The position numbers and the translations under genes are program-made. Under the pieces are notes generated by a model. That model did not search any database. It was not told the origin of the DNA and was given only the letters and a program-made list of their open reading frames with translations. DNA of 64,000 nt, from assembly GCA_907163375.1 (NCBI GenBank), contig CAJQUW010016154.1:1-64000 (forward strand). The letters run 5' to 3'. Position 1 is the first letter of the stretch. Every line of letters begins with the position of its first letter. Below are positions 53,629-64,000 of this stretch, piece after piece. The DNA is from Prostheceraeus crozeri (lineage: Eukaryota; Platyhelminthes; Polycladida; Euryleptidae).

Positions 53629-54642
53629 TACACTGTAAATCGCTCAATACCAATCACATGCGAAGGATGCATACCAAAATATCTTTTTGGTATATTTCTA
53701 TATTCTCTTGTTATATATTTGTAAGCTTTTCGTATGTTATTTCAAATGTGGTATGCTTTACATACTAAAGCCATACCAGCACAATGTCAAAGGAAAGCAT
53801 CAATCATGTCCTAAGTATGTTGATATAAAGCCTTTTGTCAATAAAGATCACACAAATGTTACTACTGTTTTGTAAGTAGTGAGATAATGACATTCAAGAG
53901 TCATACTTTCAATACTGAATTCGATTTTAATACACGTAAGTCTAAGGCATTTCATGAATAATCAATAAGATTTCAGCCATCAACAATTATGCATTATGTA
54001 ATTTTGAAATCAAGCATATTATCAATACGAAATAAAAACACATTATAATTCATGAACGCAAAATGTTTGAGATATATAAGTCAACAAGATTTCACTAAAG
54101 ATATCGTTTAAATGATATGATGTTTATCAACTTGGGTCATAAAGTAGAGTTAACTATACGACCTGTTAATGTTGCTAGACAAGTAGCAACGACCACAATC
54201 TCGTGGAGCATAAAATTCACAATAAATCTTATCTAGTTAAATATCACTCTATCAAACAAAAAATATTCACGACTGGTATTACCGAAAAAAGTTACTTGAC
54301 AGTGGCATGTAATATATATATATCTACATATATTTTGCTATGTGACTTAAAGCTGCACATACCAAACATATACCAGAGGCATACGAATAAGGATGAATTT
54401 GCACCGGGTTTCGTATATAAAACATACGAACAATTCGTATTTCAGTGTAAAACAGCCAATCACAGACAGAAGTTCGTATCGCTACATATCAATCACATGC
54501 GAAAGTAAGTGAGATGTGGTATGAAAAACATACCAGAATTCTGTAGACATACCAGAGTCTCGTATCAGATGTTAGTTTCAAATTGTATGTGATTTTGCTA
54601 TATGTTTGTATGTAATTTTCGTATCCTCCGATTTACAGTGTA
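53629..54642. mobile_element. 1.0-kb TIR element flanked by TA
   Basis: The ends CACTGTAAATCG (53631-) and CGATTTACAGTG (-54640) form an exact 12-bp TIR, each bordered by TA. The interior has no transposase but many 'cataccag', 'atacgaa' and 'ggtatg' words; atcacatgcgaa occurs near both ends in direct orientation. The terminus resembles that of the MITE in copy A. Superfamily not assigned. Confidence 0.75.
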
Positions 54643-56710
54643 GGTGACTTTGCCACGCGTAATTACCGAGCACCCCAAACATCCGCGGTTAAGGACATTC
54701 TATTCTTCTACCCGCGTACATACGCGCTGTATTAAGAGTCAGAAATCACGTGATCTGATGCTGTCAAAATATGGGGAATGTTTATGAATACGCGCGGCCG
54801 AGTGTTTATGGTTTACTCGTCGTCTACGGTTGCCAGCGTTGCCGCTTGGCCCACGGATTAACCGCTAAGCATGTTCTGTCTGCCCTGAGCATGAAATTGA
54901 GGTCCTGTCACATGGTTTAGCCTCTCATACATAGACACATGAGACTTAAAATCAACATTACAGGACTGCCGACAGATGTTGCAGGAATGTCACGCACAGC
55001 CACGGATTAGGGTCATGTGTAATAGGGCGTGAATTACGCGTAATTGAGCGTGGCGTAGGTCTAATCACTGCGGTAATTTCACTTTCACATAGAAGTTTTA
55101 TAACCTTTTTCGAACACGAATACTTACTATCGCTTTAATGGTTGATTATTGCTTGACATCATTGATTATTGATCGCTCATTCTTGAGAAGAAAAAATAGT
55201 ATTAATAGACATTAATAAAAAAGGATGAACTTTTCTTATCATGTATTATTATTTATATCTATACACTTTATTCAGAGTTAGAAGCTAAAAACTGTTACAT
55301 TTACTAAATGAGGATATTAACTTTGCGACCGATATCCCTGAAAATAACTACTTGAACTATTATACGTGTATAAGATTTCACTATGGGTTAATAGTAAAAT
55401 TAATTTTTGCCATTATCAAAATGAAATCGTGTCAAGTTGCTCCCGTCCTTTACTAAACATAGTTGGGTATCCAGTTAACACCTTTGACAGCATCGATGAA
55501 AGAAGTACAGCTCTAATTCTCTTGGCATCGAACCTGGAAATAAAATCAAATTTCGTCTCAAGTGCTCTGCTAGAGATGGTCGCTCTGCTAGAGATATCGT
55601 TATCGACAAACGCTCGCGTAAATCAAAAACTATGTTAATGAAAATAAAGTTGTTCTAGATATTGAATTTATCAATGATAGTTTTTCTCGCAAAATTAATT
55701 ATCGTATTCGTAAACATAAACCGAACATTAAATTTGCAAATTAAGGTAACAAAATTATGTCACTTATTTCGAAACGAGAATAATAATAATAATAAACACT
55801 CTAATTGTTTTCTTTGTAGTAACTTCTTATTCAATAATTTAGTATGTTTTGTTAATATTAGTTTTGTTGTTTATCCGTTTATTTGGCATTTTAGTTCTAA
55901 TAGTTACATAGATGATCTTCACGCCCTTTTGGTTTGAGATTTGATGAACATCGCAAAGGAGCCACCCCAATGGGTTGTTCAATGTGCCCCACGCATGGGG
56001 AACATTGAATCATTTTGGTAGAAATTTTAAAATTAAAATTGTAAGGAGAATATAGTTGACCAGTTTGCGAGTCAGGCGATGAATTTCACAGGCAAGTAAA
56101 GAGAGTTTCTGATTCGATATAATTTATTGGTCGATTACACGTCACACAGCGTGACGGGCCTTCGGCGTCCAGCGCATTCTTAACGGTCGATGGTCAAATG
56201 GTGGTCTGCAAACTCGGTGTGAAGATTTCTAAAGAAGTGACTGATATTAAGAATTGTGTTGCTTGTTGAATGTGAGGTGATCAAAGTGAGAGGGCAGACT
56301 GTAGCAAGGTAATTCATGTCTTCTATTGATTGTTGGCTTCAAGGGTGTAATTGCTTTTGCTTCCGTGAATGTTGTGTCTAGAGTGTTCGTCAGCTTAGCA
56401 ATGAAATTGACCTGAAAATCCTCGATGCTACCTGGATCATTATATTTATTTTTATTATGCTCTTAGAGAGCGCTGGATGCAGACTTATTAATAATTGCAC
56501 GGCTTAATACTTTAGATGTGAAGCATGTATATTATCAAGATGTTTTGATCAATTACTTATTTCGAAAAAATTTAGTCTCTGATCAATCTTTACCATAGAT
56601 TTACCATTCTAATCTCTACCACAGGATATTTTCTACGAAAGACCAACAAAATCAAACGAAACAAACAAAACGAAGGTCAGTTGGCATTGCAAGAAATTTT
56701 CAAGATGAAT
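54643..56710. other. Non-coding with short unassigned frames
   Basis: Frames at 55366-55638 and 55662-55937 (+) are about 90 codons, low complexity or hydrophobic, and match nothing. A small (aat)n run lies at about 55782. Confidence 0.35.
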
Positions 56711-57142
56711 AATACCTCTGAATTCTGTTGATCAGACCAAGAAGGCTGATGATGAAAAAGTCTCCTTGCTTTTCGGCGTAATAATTGTAATTATATGTAA
56801 AAGAAAATTTACAAGGTCCCGACGCGTTTCGCGAATTCTCGCTTTGTCTAGGGACGAGCGTGAAGAGGACAAACTGACAGTCAAACTCGTCTTGAAATAG
56901 ATGATGGTGATGTCCTCTTCAAGACGAGTTTGACTGTCAGTTTGTCCTCTTCACGATCGTCCCTAGACAAAGCGAGAATTCGCGAAACGCGTCGGGACCT
57001 TGTAAATTTTCTTTTACATATAATTACAATTATTACGCCGAAAAGCAAGGAGACTTTTTCATCATCAGCCTTCTTGGTCTGATCAACAGAATGAACAATC
57101 GTCAACTCCTGTTAACGGCTATCCTCTACAATACCTCTGAAT
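56711..57142. mobile_element. Inverted pseudo-LTR pair of a Penelope-like element
   Basis: Arms 56722-56896 and 56919-57092 (about 175 bp) are nearly perfect reverse complements around a 22-bp centre. After the right arm comes a 37-nt tail, then AATACCTCTGAAT (57130-57142), a direct copy of 56711-56723 on the left: a 13-bp target duplication. Inverted terminal units plus a roughly 35-nt tail extension is a known arrangement of Penelope-like insertions. Each arm carries a hammerhead-like core (see findings). No coding domain remains. Confidence 0.65.
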
Positions 57143-57461
57143 ACCTGACTTTTTCAGTAGCTGTATCTCTGAAATCAAGGTCACACACCATTGGGTATCG
57201 TCTGACATAGCGACAGAGAATCGAGCGCACACAATTGTACTCAAACAACTTCTCTCCACCAAACAACAGCTCTCAGTAGACAGCAGCAATTGTTTTCGAG
57301 CCTTAAAATTTGTATGAATTCCGCCCCCTTTCGATGCTGTATGAGGTGCAGCCATCACCCCTTTCAGTGACACTGACTCAATCATTTTTCATGAATGAAA
57401 AGAATACGAATAAATGAAGTTTGCTGTATTTGAGATTGTCAAATCTATCATGGGTTGGAAC
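57143..57461. other. Non-coding
   Basis: An 88-codon minus frame without family features; otherwise nothing. Confidence 0.4.
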
Positions 57462-59230
57462 ATTTGATGTCGAGAAATGTTAGGCGACATATTCTTCTGC
57501 ATCACAAGGCGGTCAGCGATCTTGTGGATGCTTGTAATGGTCAGATCTCCCCATGACCCGTAGACAGAAACTGCCAGAGGTATGCAGCTCCAGTTCTGCA
57601 GTTCACAAGCATACCCATTGATTCTCCTCTTCCTGTCCTCAGCATTAGGAAGACATTCACTCACTGTTGTACTCGCTCCGTCAATGTTACGTGGTTTGAG
57701 CGGATGTACAACAGTAAGATCAAATGCTGCAGCCTTGCCGAGAGACCAGGAAGGAACTAGGACGTCGCTGTTGTTGCTACCGGGACTTTTTTCTAGCTGT
57801 GGACTCAACTGAACTTGTTGACAATAGCTGAATAAGGTGTCCCTCAACTCATTGCGTCGACACCCAAACGTAGACCAAGCCTCATTTTGATGAGCACTTG
57901 AACCTCATTTCGTTCAAGATGTTGATTCAGTCCGGGGATAGGCATAGCTGCCATCCAATCAGACGTTCTTGAGGATGAAACAGCAATCAACCGATCCATG
58001 TCTGCAGTTGGAGTACAGTTAGAAATCAAAATCTCCAACTGATCCTCCTCAATTAGTCCTGACAGGAACCTCTGATTGCGACAAGTGACCACTGATGCAC
58101 TAGAGCCAAATCGGGATCGTAAAGAATCAAAGACTGCGTTAGTCTGAATTAAATTGGAATTTGTTCCAACAACAGATGACAAGTAAGCAGCTGAAGCATG
58201 ATTTTCAAGAGATCCCAACCCAACTCCACCATGTCTCAGACTCAACTGACACTGTATCGGAACATTATCAGTCAACTCAATTCCGATCGGGGCACCGAGA
58301 ACCATCAAATTTTGATTCATTACTTTTCAATATTTCTGGCGGGAAAGAGTCTAGAGTTTGCTGACTAAACAGTTCACACTTTTTGAGATTAATACTAATA
58401 AGTCAGACCATGATAGAGCATTTTGGATGATCGCAATGTTGTCTTCTACAGCTTGTCGTGTACCACACAAAAAACCATCATCCAAATGCCACATGTTAAT
58501 TTCAGGTATTTCATCTAAAGTTATCACCAGACGATGTAGAGTAAGCGCAAATATAAGAGGCCCCAACGGATCCCCTTGTTGAGCGCCAGTAGCCGAAGTC
58601 AAAGATCCAGTAGCATGCCATAACTTTGGATGTTGACTATAACACCACGAAACCCATGGTAAGGGAGATGGTAAATGCTTTGCGCAATCTTCTAGTACGG
58701 CCTGTCGAGAAATTGTATTAAAGGCATTCTTCATGTCAACCTTAATTAAGTATTACAAAATCATCATCGTCCCAATGAGTATTGATGATGTCTCTTGCCC
58801 TATGCACCACCTTCTCAACTCCACCAGGACAGGATACTCCAAATTGAAAAGGATTAAGAATTCCTTTGGCTTTTTCCGAAAAATATTTAACAATTCATTT
58901 TCCTGCTAGACGTCTTACCACCTCACCAACAGCAATCGGGCGAATATCAAGGTCTGTATTATTATCCGATTTGATGAGTGTCGTAATTGATGCACCGGCA
59001 TAGAATGGTGCTACTTCCATAGGAGCTTGGCCGGAGATCAGGTGATTAACAAATTAGCGTAAAACAACACACACGTTTGTAGGTAAGATTGCCTCAAACC
59101 CTTCAATCAAATGATCAGCGCGCAACCCTGAACGACGACACGCCAGAGTTGGAAATGGGTCAACGAAACTTGACCCATGACCCACCTGACCGATGGCATA
59201 TGTGACCCACGACCCACCTGATCTACCTAA
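57462..59230 (-). pseudogene. RT + restriction-like endonuclease, copy B
   Basis: Same blocks as copy A on the minus strand: palm A (MKNAFNTISRQAVL), palm B' (GAQQGDPLGPLIFAL) and palm C (WHLDDGFLCGTRQAVE) are in one frame of 127 codons (58351-58734). The thumb region (57844-58320) runs through the site where copy A is shifted. The zinc module is deleted between two GTCGA repeats, and the endonuclease (DVLVPSWSLGKAAAFDLTVV) ends near 57440. It has the same TGA after RRLAGK as copy A (58895-58897) and a TTAATTAA in place of TTAA just before palm A. Confidence 0.8.
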
Positions 59231-59285
59231 CCTACATGCTTCAAGGGTGAATGATGTGAGTGCAATTTCCTTTTCTGGCATCATC
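57462..59285 (-). mobile_element. Non-LTR element with restriction-like endonuclease, copy B
   Basis: Reverse-complement homologue of 40945-43105 with high identity. It lacks the 222-bp MITE and about 97 bp around the zinc module. Ends correspond to those of copy A. Confidence 0.8.
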
Positions 59286-59450
59286 AAAATAAGGGAAGTA
59301 TGGAATCAATGGTTGATTTGTGGCGACAGCTATGATATTACTTTTTCGCCAGCTCTTATAAGCAGTTTTATTTGATATCGCAATTGACAACAGAATAGTA
59401 TTGAAATATTGAATGGAAGGGACTGAATAGCTATGTCAAAACTATGAAGT

Positions 59451-59580
59451 ACACTGTAAACCAACACCTCGTAAAGCGAGCTGAATCATCTCCTAAAGCA
59501 AGACACTATTCGTAACTAATAAAAAAATCCTAAAGCATGCGCCTTTTAGAAGGCTAGCCTCTCACCTCCTAAAACATTTT
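59451..59580. mobile_element. Fragment of the TACACTGTAAACC MITE
   Basis: TACACTGTAAACCAACACCT, then the words cctaaagcaagacactattc, gtaactaataaaaaaatcct and cttttagaaggctagc follow in the same order as in the 41744 MITE. The right end is missing. Confidence 0.7.
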
Positions 59581-62500
59581 TTCAATGACATTTTCTACTT
59601 TTTCCCTTATGACAATGCATACTACTATCTTTATTCAGCAATAGACGGGCTACGCATTATTTATTGCAGACAAAGCTCTCATTATATTCATTCAATATTT
59701 ATCTCTTGCTTCACAAACAACCCTCTAAAGAAATAAGAACAACCCCTGTAGTATTGTTATGAAAGAAAACATGACATTAGTGTTGTACTTTAAAGTACAA
59801 TTCGAATACATGAAACAATTTATAAAATTTAATATATTTATTAATAATTAACAATAATTAGTAATATATTTATTTTATAAAACAAATTTGTAAAATTGAC
59901 ACCCGGTACCAAAATGAATGCATTCACAGGTCTATTGATGAAACAGATACAGCGAAATTTCATGTATACATGTACTGTACAATGAAAATTTTGGCCTGGC
60001 CACGCAATTTTCGGTGACAAAAATACAAATGCTGCATAATATAATCAGTGTCTGGACAGTATAAAATGTCAGAAACATGTAGGATATTTATTACAGAATT
60101 ATGTGGATAAAAGCATGTGTGAGATCGCAGATCAACAGTTACAATAAAGATAAAGTAACAAATAGAGTCCCAAGATGCGAATATCGAATAACAATCAAAT
60201 GCTAGATATGCAAGTCAATCTCTATTATTTTTCAAGTAAATTACGATCTAAACTAACAGATATTGCAGCTCTAAAACATCATGGAAAACATCAAGAAATA
60301 ATTATAGAAAGATAAAACTAAAGAATTCAAAGTAATTTATGGCACAAACAAAAATTCACAGAGTTTTGCACTGATCTTGATGAAGATGTGACGCTCACGA
60401 AGAAGAACTTCCAGCAGTTTTTACGGTGGTCAAGTACTGTCGATTGCGTTGGAGATTATACGTATGAAACAAGACTGCATGTACCATGATGGTATAGATC
60501 CATCATCAAAGCGTAATTCCCATACCATTCCACTCAATGGTATAATTTCCATCCGCCAAAGCACCTATTCAATATTTGGACACCACATATTTGTATTCAC
60601 TGATATTCAAGTCGAAATGATTGCTGAAAAGAAAAAGGAATTTTAGTTACGAACTATGGAGTGAAGGGAAAGAAATAATTAACTTTAAGAGACAAGAACG
60701 TCAGAACTAGATGTTACATGAAACAGGCTGAATATTTGACAGATAATTGAAAACAAAAGAATTTCTTATAAACATGCATACACAGAGCATATCGTGTTTT
60801 TTAAAATAATTTTTATTACGCTATTTATTTTGATATGCGCCTACATAATGTAATTTATCAATGCTGAATTGAATACATGTACCTGTACTTTGATAAAATA
60901 ATTGAAACCTCTTGTTGCGGAAAATTGGCTCCTTTCTTAGTTATTTGATGTTCTACAGATTATGGAAATTCACGATTTTCAGGTCTCCAACAAATAGCAA
61001 ATATTATGCTAATAATCCATATTCACAAGTACTAATTTTCGTTTGAAAGTTCTAATGCAATACTGCACATGTTTCTTATTGATTCCCCCACTTCAGACAT
61101 CACACACTGTCTTGTAAACTGCTATGTGTCGACAACAAGTAGCCGTACTTATTAATCAGGTGAAAACACTATGAGCGTCACAGGTCTCTACCAAACATAC
61201 ATGAGCTAAGTTGACTTCAGAAATAATAACTGGCATAGCTTATATGGCCCAAGATCGTCGTTAGAAATGTAATAAAAATGAAAAAAATGGAATATCTCCT
61301 TTTCTACTGTGATTTACTGGCCATTGTGAAGGCGTCTGAAACTGTTCAGTGCTAGAGGTTTTGGTTCTATGTGAGTATAGTTCGTTTGAGGAAACCTGCA
61401 TGATATGTGATGATTTTATGAGAAAGAATAAAAAAGTTCCACTCAATAGGCGGACATTTTCTTGCTATCAGAAATACCTTATCATGTATTTTTACAGAAT
61501 AGAAATATTCTATATAAGTTAATTAATCTCTCTTTTTTTCGTTGATGACTATTTGGTCTTTCCTATTTGAGAACTTAATAATAATGACTAGTATGTATGA
61601 ATAGAGTATGTGAGAGACTTTCATTGCTAAAATGGATTTACTTTTAAAAGTAGCCAACAGGATGGACTGAATATTTATAGGAAGTCGAGCACTTAACGCC
61701 GCACATTAGAAATACGTTGCATACAATAATGTCTGGACATTGTAGAAAAACCGCAGTTATTTCAATACTGACAAAAATGATAATTATTGGCAGAAGATTC
61801 TATATAGAAATATAGAAGATTTAATTTTTCAGTAGTCTGTCAGCCCTAGTTCGACATCCGGAATTTCATATATTTTGATGAATATTTATTAAGCGAATTC
61901 GCAACTATGTTGCGGCAGAAATTATACAAAATAGATAAAAAAGGTTAAAAGATTGAATGCGAAATTTTAAGCATAAGTTTACAAAAATATGTTTCTTCTT
62001 AAATGTCCGAATCAGGAAAGACTGAAGACAATTATACTAATTTAAACGAATGTCCTTCAGTGTCGTCTATTGCATTTTTTCGATGTCTATGCAGCTATCT
62101 GACTACAGATTATCATGACAGTTGGTGATAGATGCTTACATTAGCAGGTTGAATCCAAAACTTGATATGCCAATTCAATTAACCCTTCACATGCGTGTAT
62201 TTTTCTGCCTTATTTCGGAAGCCTTATTGGACACACCACTTAAATAACAGTGAGTACTTTGAGCAGTTTCTATAAGCACGCATTTGCTTCTCAGAGGCTT
62301 TACCGTGCACAGAAAACGCGATTGAATGCATAAAATTGACAAATGCAATGTATGCCTACCTCGAAAAATTTCAGCATTTATAATTTATAATTTGCATTAT
62401 CCGCAAAAAAAATTAATTTAGTCCCGTTAGAAAAAATGGCATTTTAAGTACAGAAGTCTTAAATTTGATTTACATTAAAGTGCTATATTGTATGCATGTA

Positions 62501-63089
62501 TTACAACTCTTTCGAATAGGCTATCAGAACAACAGGAAACTCACGTAATTTTTCAGAGTTGCCGTTAGTTGATGAACCAGATTGATTAGTATATCTGTGA
62601 CGATTGGCTGTCACGAGAAAATGTAGAATGCAGATTTTCGGCCATTTAGATTCAAGTCTTACTATATTTCTTTTCCATTTATCCAGTATTTCGGTCGGCG
62701 TTGATGGGAAAGATGTAGTCTCCTGGTATGACACCATGATATCCATATATTTGCAATTTACTACTGCATAATTTATTATAAAGTCAAAAGTTGTTTATTT
62801 CCAAAAACATTGGAAAACAATATTACAATTTTGATGCATAATATTACAATTATAATGCATTCTATAGATATGTTTCAGAAGAGGTTAATAATTTCCATAA
62901 TTACCTCTGTACACGGATATCTCTCATAATTACCTCTAAACACGGATATCTTGAAGTCTGCATCTTGTCATTTCACAAGTTTTTTATAAACAGTTTTCCA
63001 TTATGAAACATGAGAGGTCACCATGCTATGGTAAATTTTACATGATCATTGAGATTCAAATTTCTAGAGACAGAAAGCATTCAATTTCT
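59581..63089. other. Non-coding AT-rich stretch
   Basis: No gene is supported. An 81-codon minus frame (62501-62746) is unassigned. GGTTAATAATTTCCA at about 62884 matches the hairpin word at 39580. Confidence 0.4.
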
Positions 63090-63265
63090 ACACCATTTCC
63101 AGTTTAATTTCAGACAACATCAACTATATTTCAGATATCATCACTTTAATTTCATATGCATCAGTTTAATTTCAGTCCCCGTCACTTATATTTCAGATAT
63201 CATCAAATTAATTTCAGCTATGGTAATTTATATTTCAGATAAGGTCAATTTAATTTCAGATATCT
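63090..63265 (+). repeat. Degenerate (a)tTTCAGatatcatca minisatellite
   Basis: About eight units of 19-22 bp alternate ttTAATTTCAG and ttATATTTCAG followed by (a)(t)atcatca or variants. Confidence 0.75.
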
Positions 63266-63682
63266 TTTGTGCTCTATATTCATAAAACATGACTGCGCTT
63301 ATTGATCCATTGGAGCCTACTGTTCTTGACATACAAAAATTGAAAGCGCTGATGCAGCAGATAGGCCCATCATATCACAACTATGCGCATGCATCTTCAT
63401 GCAAATGCACGTTGAAACTAAAATAGCGAAAAAGAAGCCTGTATTCGCAATCTGGAATCAGTGTCTCCTTTGGACATGAAATGCTTCGAAGCAATCATAT
63501 GACACTATAGCCATAAAATATTCTCTGCTTTTATTATAATTCCTTGTATATCGCTACTCCTCCCATACTGTTTTTCCCTGAAGACTTGAACATAGATGAT
63601 AAAACTACATTTCGCTTGCATCACTTGCTATATATTTGCATTTCAAAATACATTTGAACACAAAAAACTTTTCAAAAAGTCA

Positions 63683-64000
63683 TCAAAAGTCATATATTGC
63701 ATATAAAAGCAAATGTAAATTTGGACCTTTTGAATTTAGCAGAATTATTTTTGCCCGATCACCTCGGCGAGACCAACCTTTTGTCCTTTTGCAAAACAGG
63801 TTGAAGTTTGTTTCGTCAACGAATATCAGCTGCCTGCCGTCACTTAGGTACTCCGACATCTGAAGACAACATTCTCTCCTCTTAGTCTTGTTTTGATCAC
63901 TGTTCATTGACTGTGGCTCTTTATGGATTTTCTTCAATGTCATGATATGACCATCCAAATAATTGCCAACAGTGGAGACAGAGACGGAGGTGCTGAACGC
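63683..64000 (-). pseudogene. Tc1/mariner (IS630)-like transposase, cut by the window edge
   Basis: The minus frame is open from the right edge: SVSVSTVGNYLDGHIMTLKK is a helix-turn-helix end plus linker, then LIFVDETNFNLFCKRTKGWS with the first catalytic Asp, and RRGDRAKIILLNSKGPNLHL. This is the DDE_3-type start of IS630/Tc1 transposases that cut and paste at TA. It stops at 63683, soon after GPNLHLLLYAI, before the second Asp and the third acidic residue, so the copy looks truncated. The N-terminus lies outside the window. Confidence 0.8.

Noticed and set aside
56745..56760. CTGATGA on the plus strand in the left palindrome arm, read as a hammerhead box
   Set aside because: No stem II or properly placed GAAAC follows in that orientation; the better core is on the other strand of the arm.
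57582..57812. Plus-strand 76-codon frame, also seen at 42.7-43.0 kb on the other strand
   Set aside because: It is the antisense of the restriction-like endonuclease domain, conserved only because the two element copies are.
1..64000. CRISPR arrays, bacterial operons, rRNA genes
   Set aside because: No regularly spaced direct repeats with unique spacers, no ribosomal RNA signatures, and gene structure is eukaryotic.

Overview
The window is AT-rich animal (metazoan) DNA with spliced genes and a very heavy load of transposable elements. The mix of Penelope-like elements, a Crypton-type tyrosine recombinase, several piggyBac and hAT families, a Ty3/Gypsy element and restriction-endonuclease-type non-LTR elements, plus many TAGGCCTA and tacatgta words, suggests a marine invertebrate (echinoderm, hemichordate or mollusc grade). 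The phylum cannot be fixed from this sequence.

One host gene can be reconstructed. It is a minus-strand, four-exon gene for a secreted ependymin-related protein, with exons at about 32.4, 5.8, 3.05 and 2.8 kb. Its exon phases all match and the conceptual product is about 214 residues. Its first intron (about 26.4 kb) and second intron hold most of the mobile DNA of the left half: a 1.3-kb and a 1.8-kb hAT-like element, a 1-kb foldback element, a Penelope reverse transcriptase, a 3.3-kb piggyBac with a broken transposase and a tRNA-like unit, a palindromic Penelope fragment, a second piggyBac, a 1.1-kb TTAA-flanked non-autonomous element and a 0.7-kb hairpin.

Upstream of the gene (32.8-37.3 kb) lies a very young Ty3/Gypsy element with two identical 233-bp LTRs and a GCAAT target duplication, inserted in one arm of a pre-existing hairpin. 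Next to it (37.3-39.4 kb) is a two-exon tyrosine recombinase gene, open except for one extra T in a T-run. It is bracketed by hairpins and by copies of a CGTGCgGaCAAT-like motif, and the unit has terminal inverted repeats, which is unusual for Cryptons. This is the best candidate for something undescribed.

The right half holds a 45-bp higher-order minisatellite made of TGACCT boxes, two inverted copies of a non-LTR element with a C-terminal restriction-like endonuclease (41-43 and 57.5-59.3 kb), a decayed CR1/L2-like LINE (46.2-49 kb), a cryptic reverse transcriptase relic on the minus strand (43.7-44.9 kb), a GC-rich CCGACA minisatellite, two more foldback or TIR elements, an inverted pair of Penelope-like pseudo-LTRs with a hammerhead-like core, and the edge of a Tc1/mariner (IS630) transposase at the right end. 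Nearly all mobile genes are broken; several of the breaks are single-base indels.
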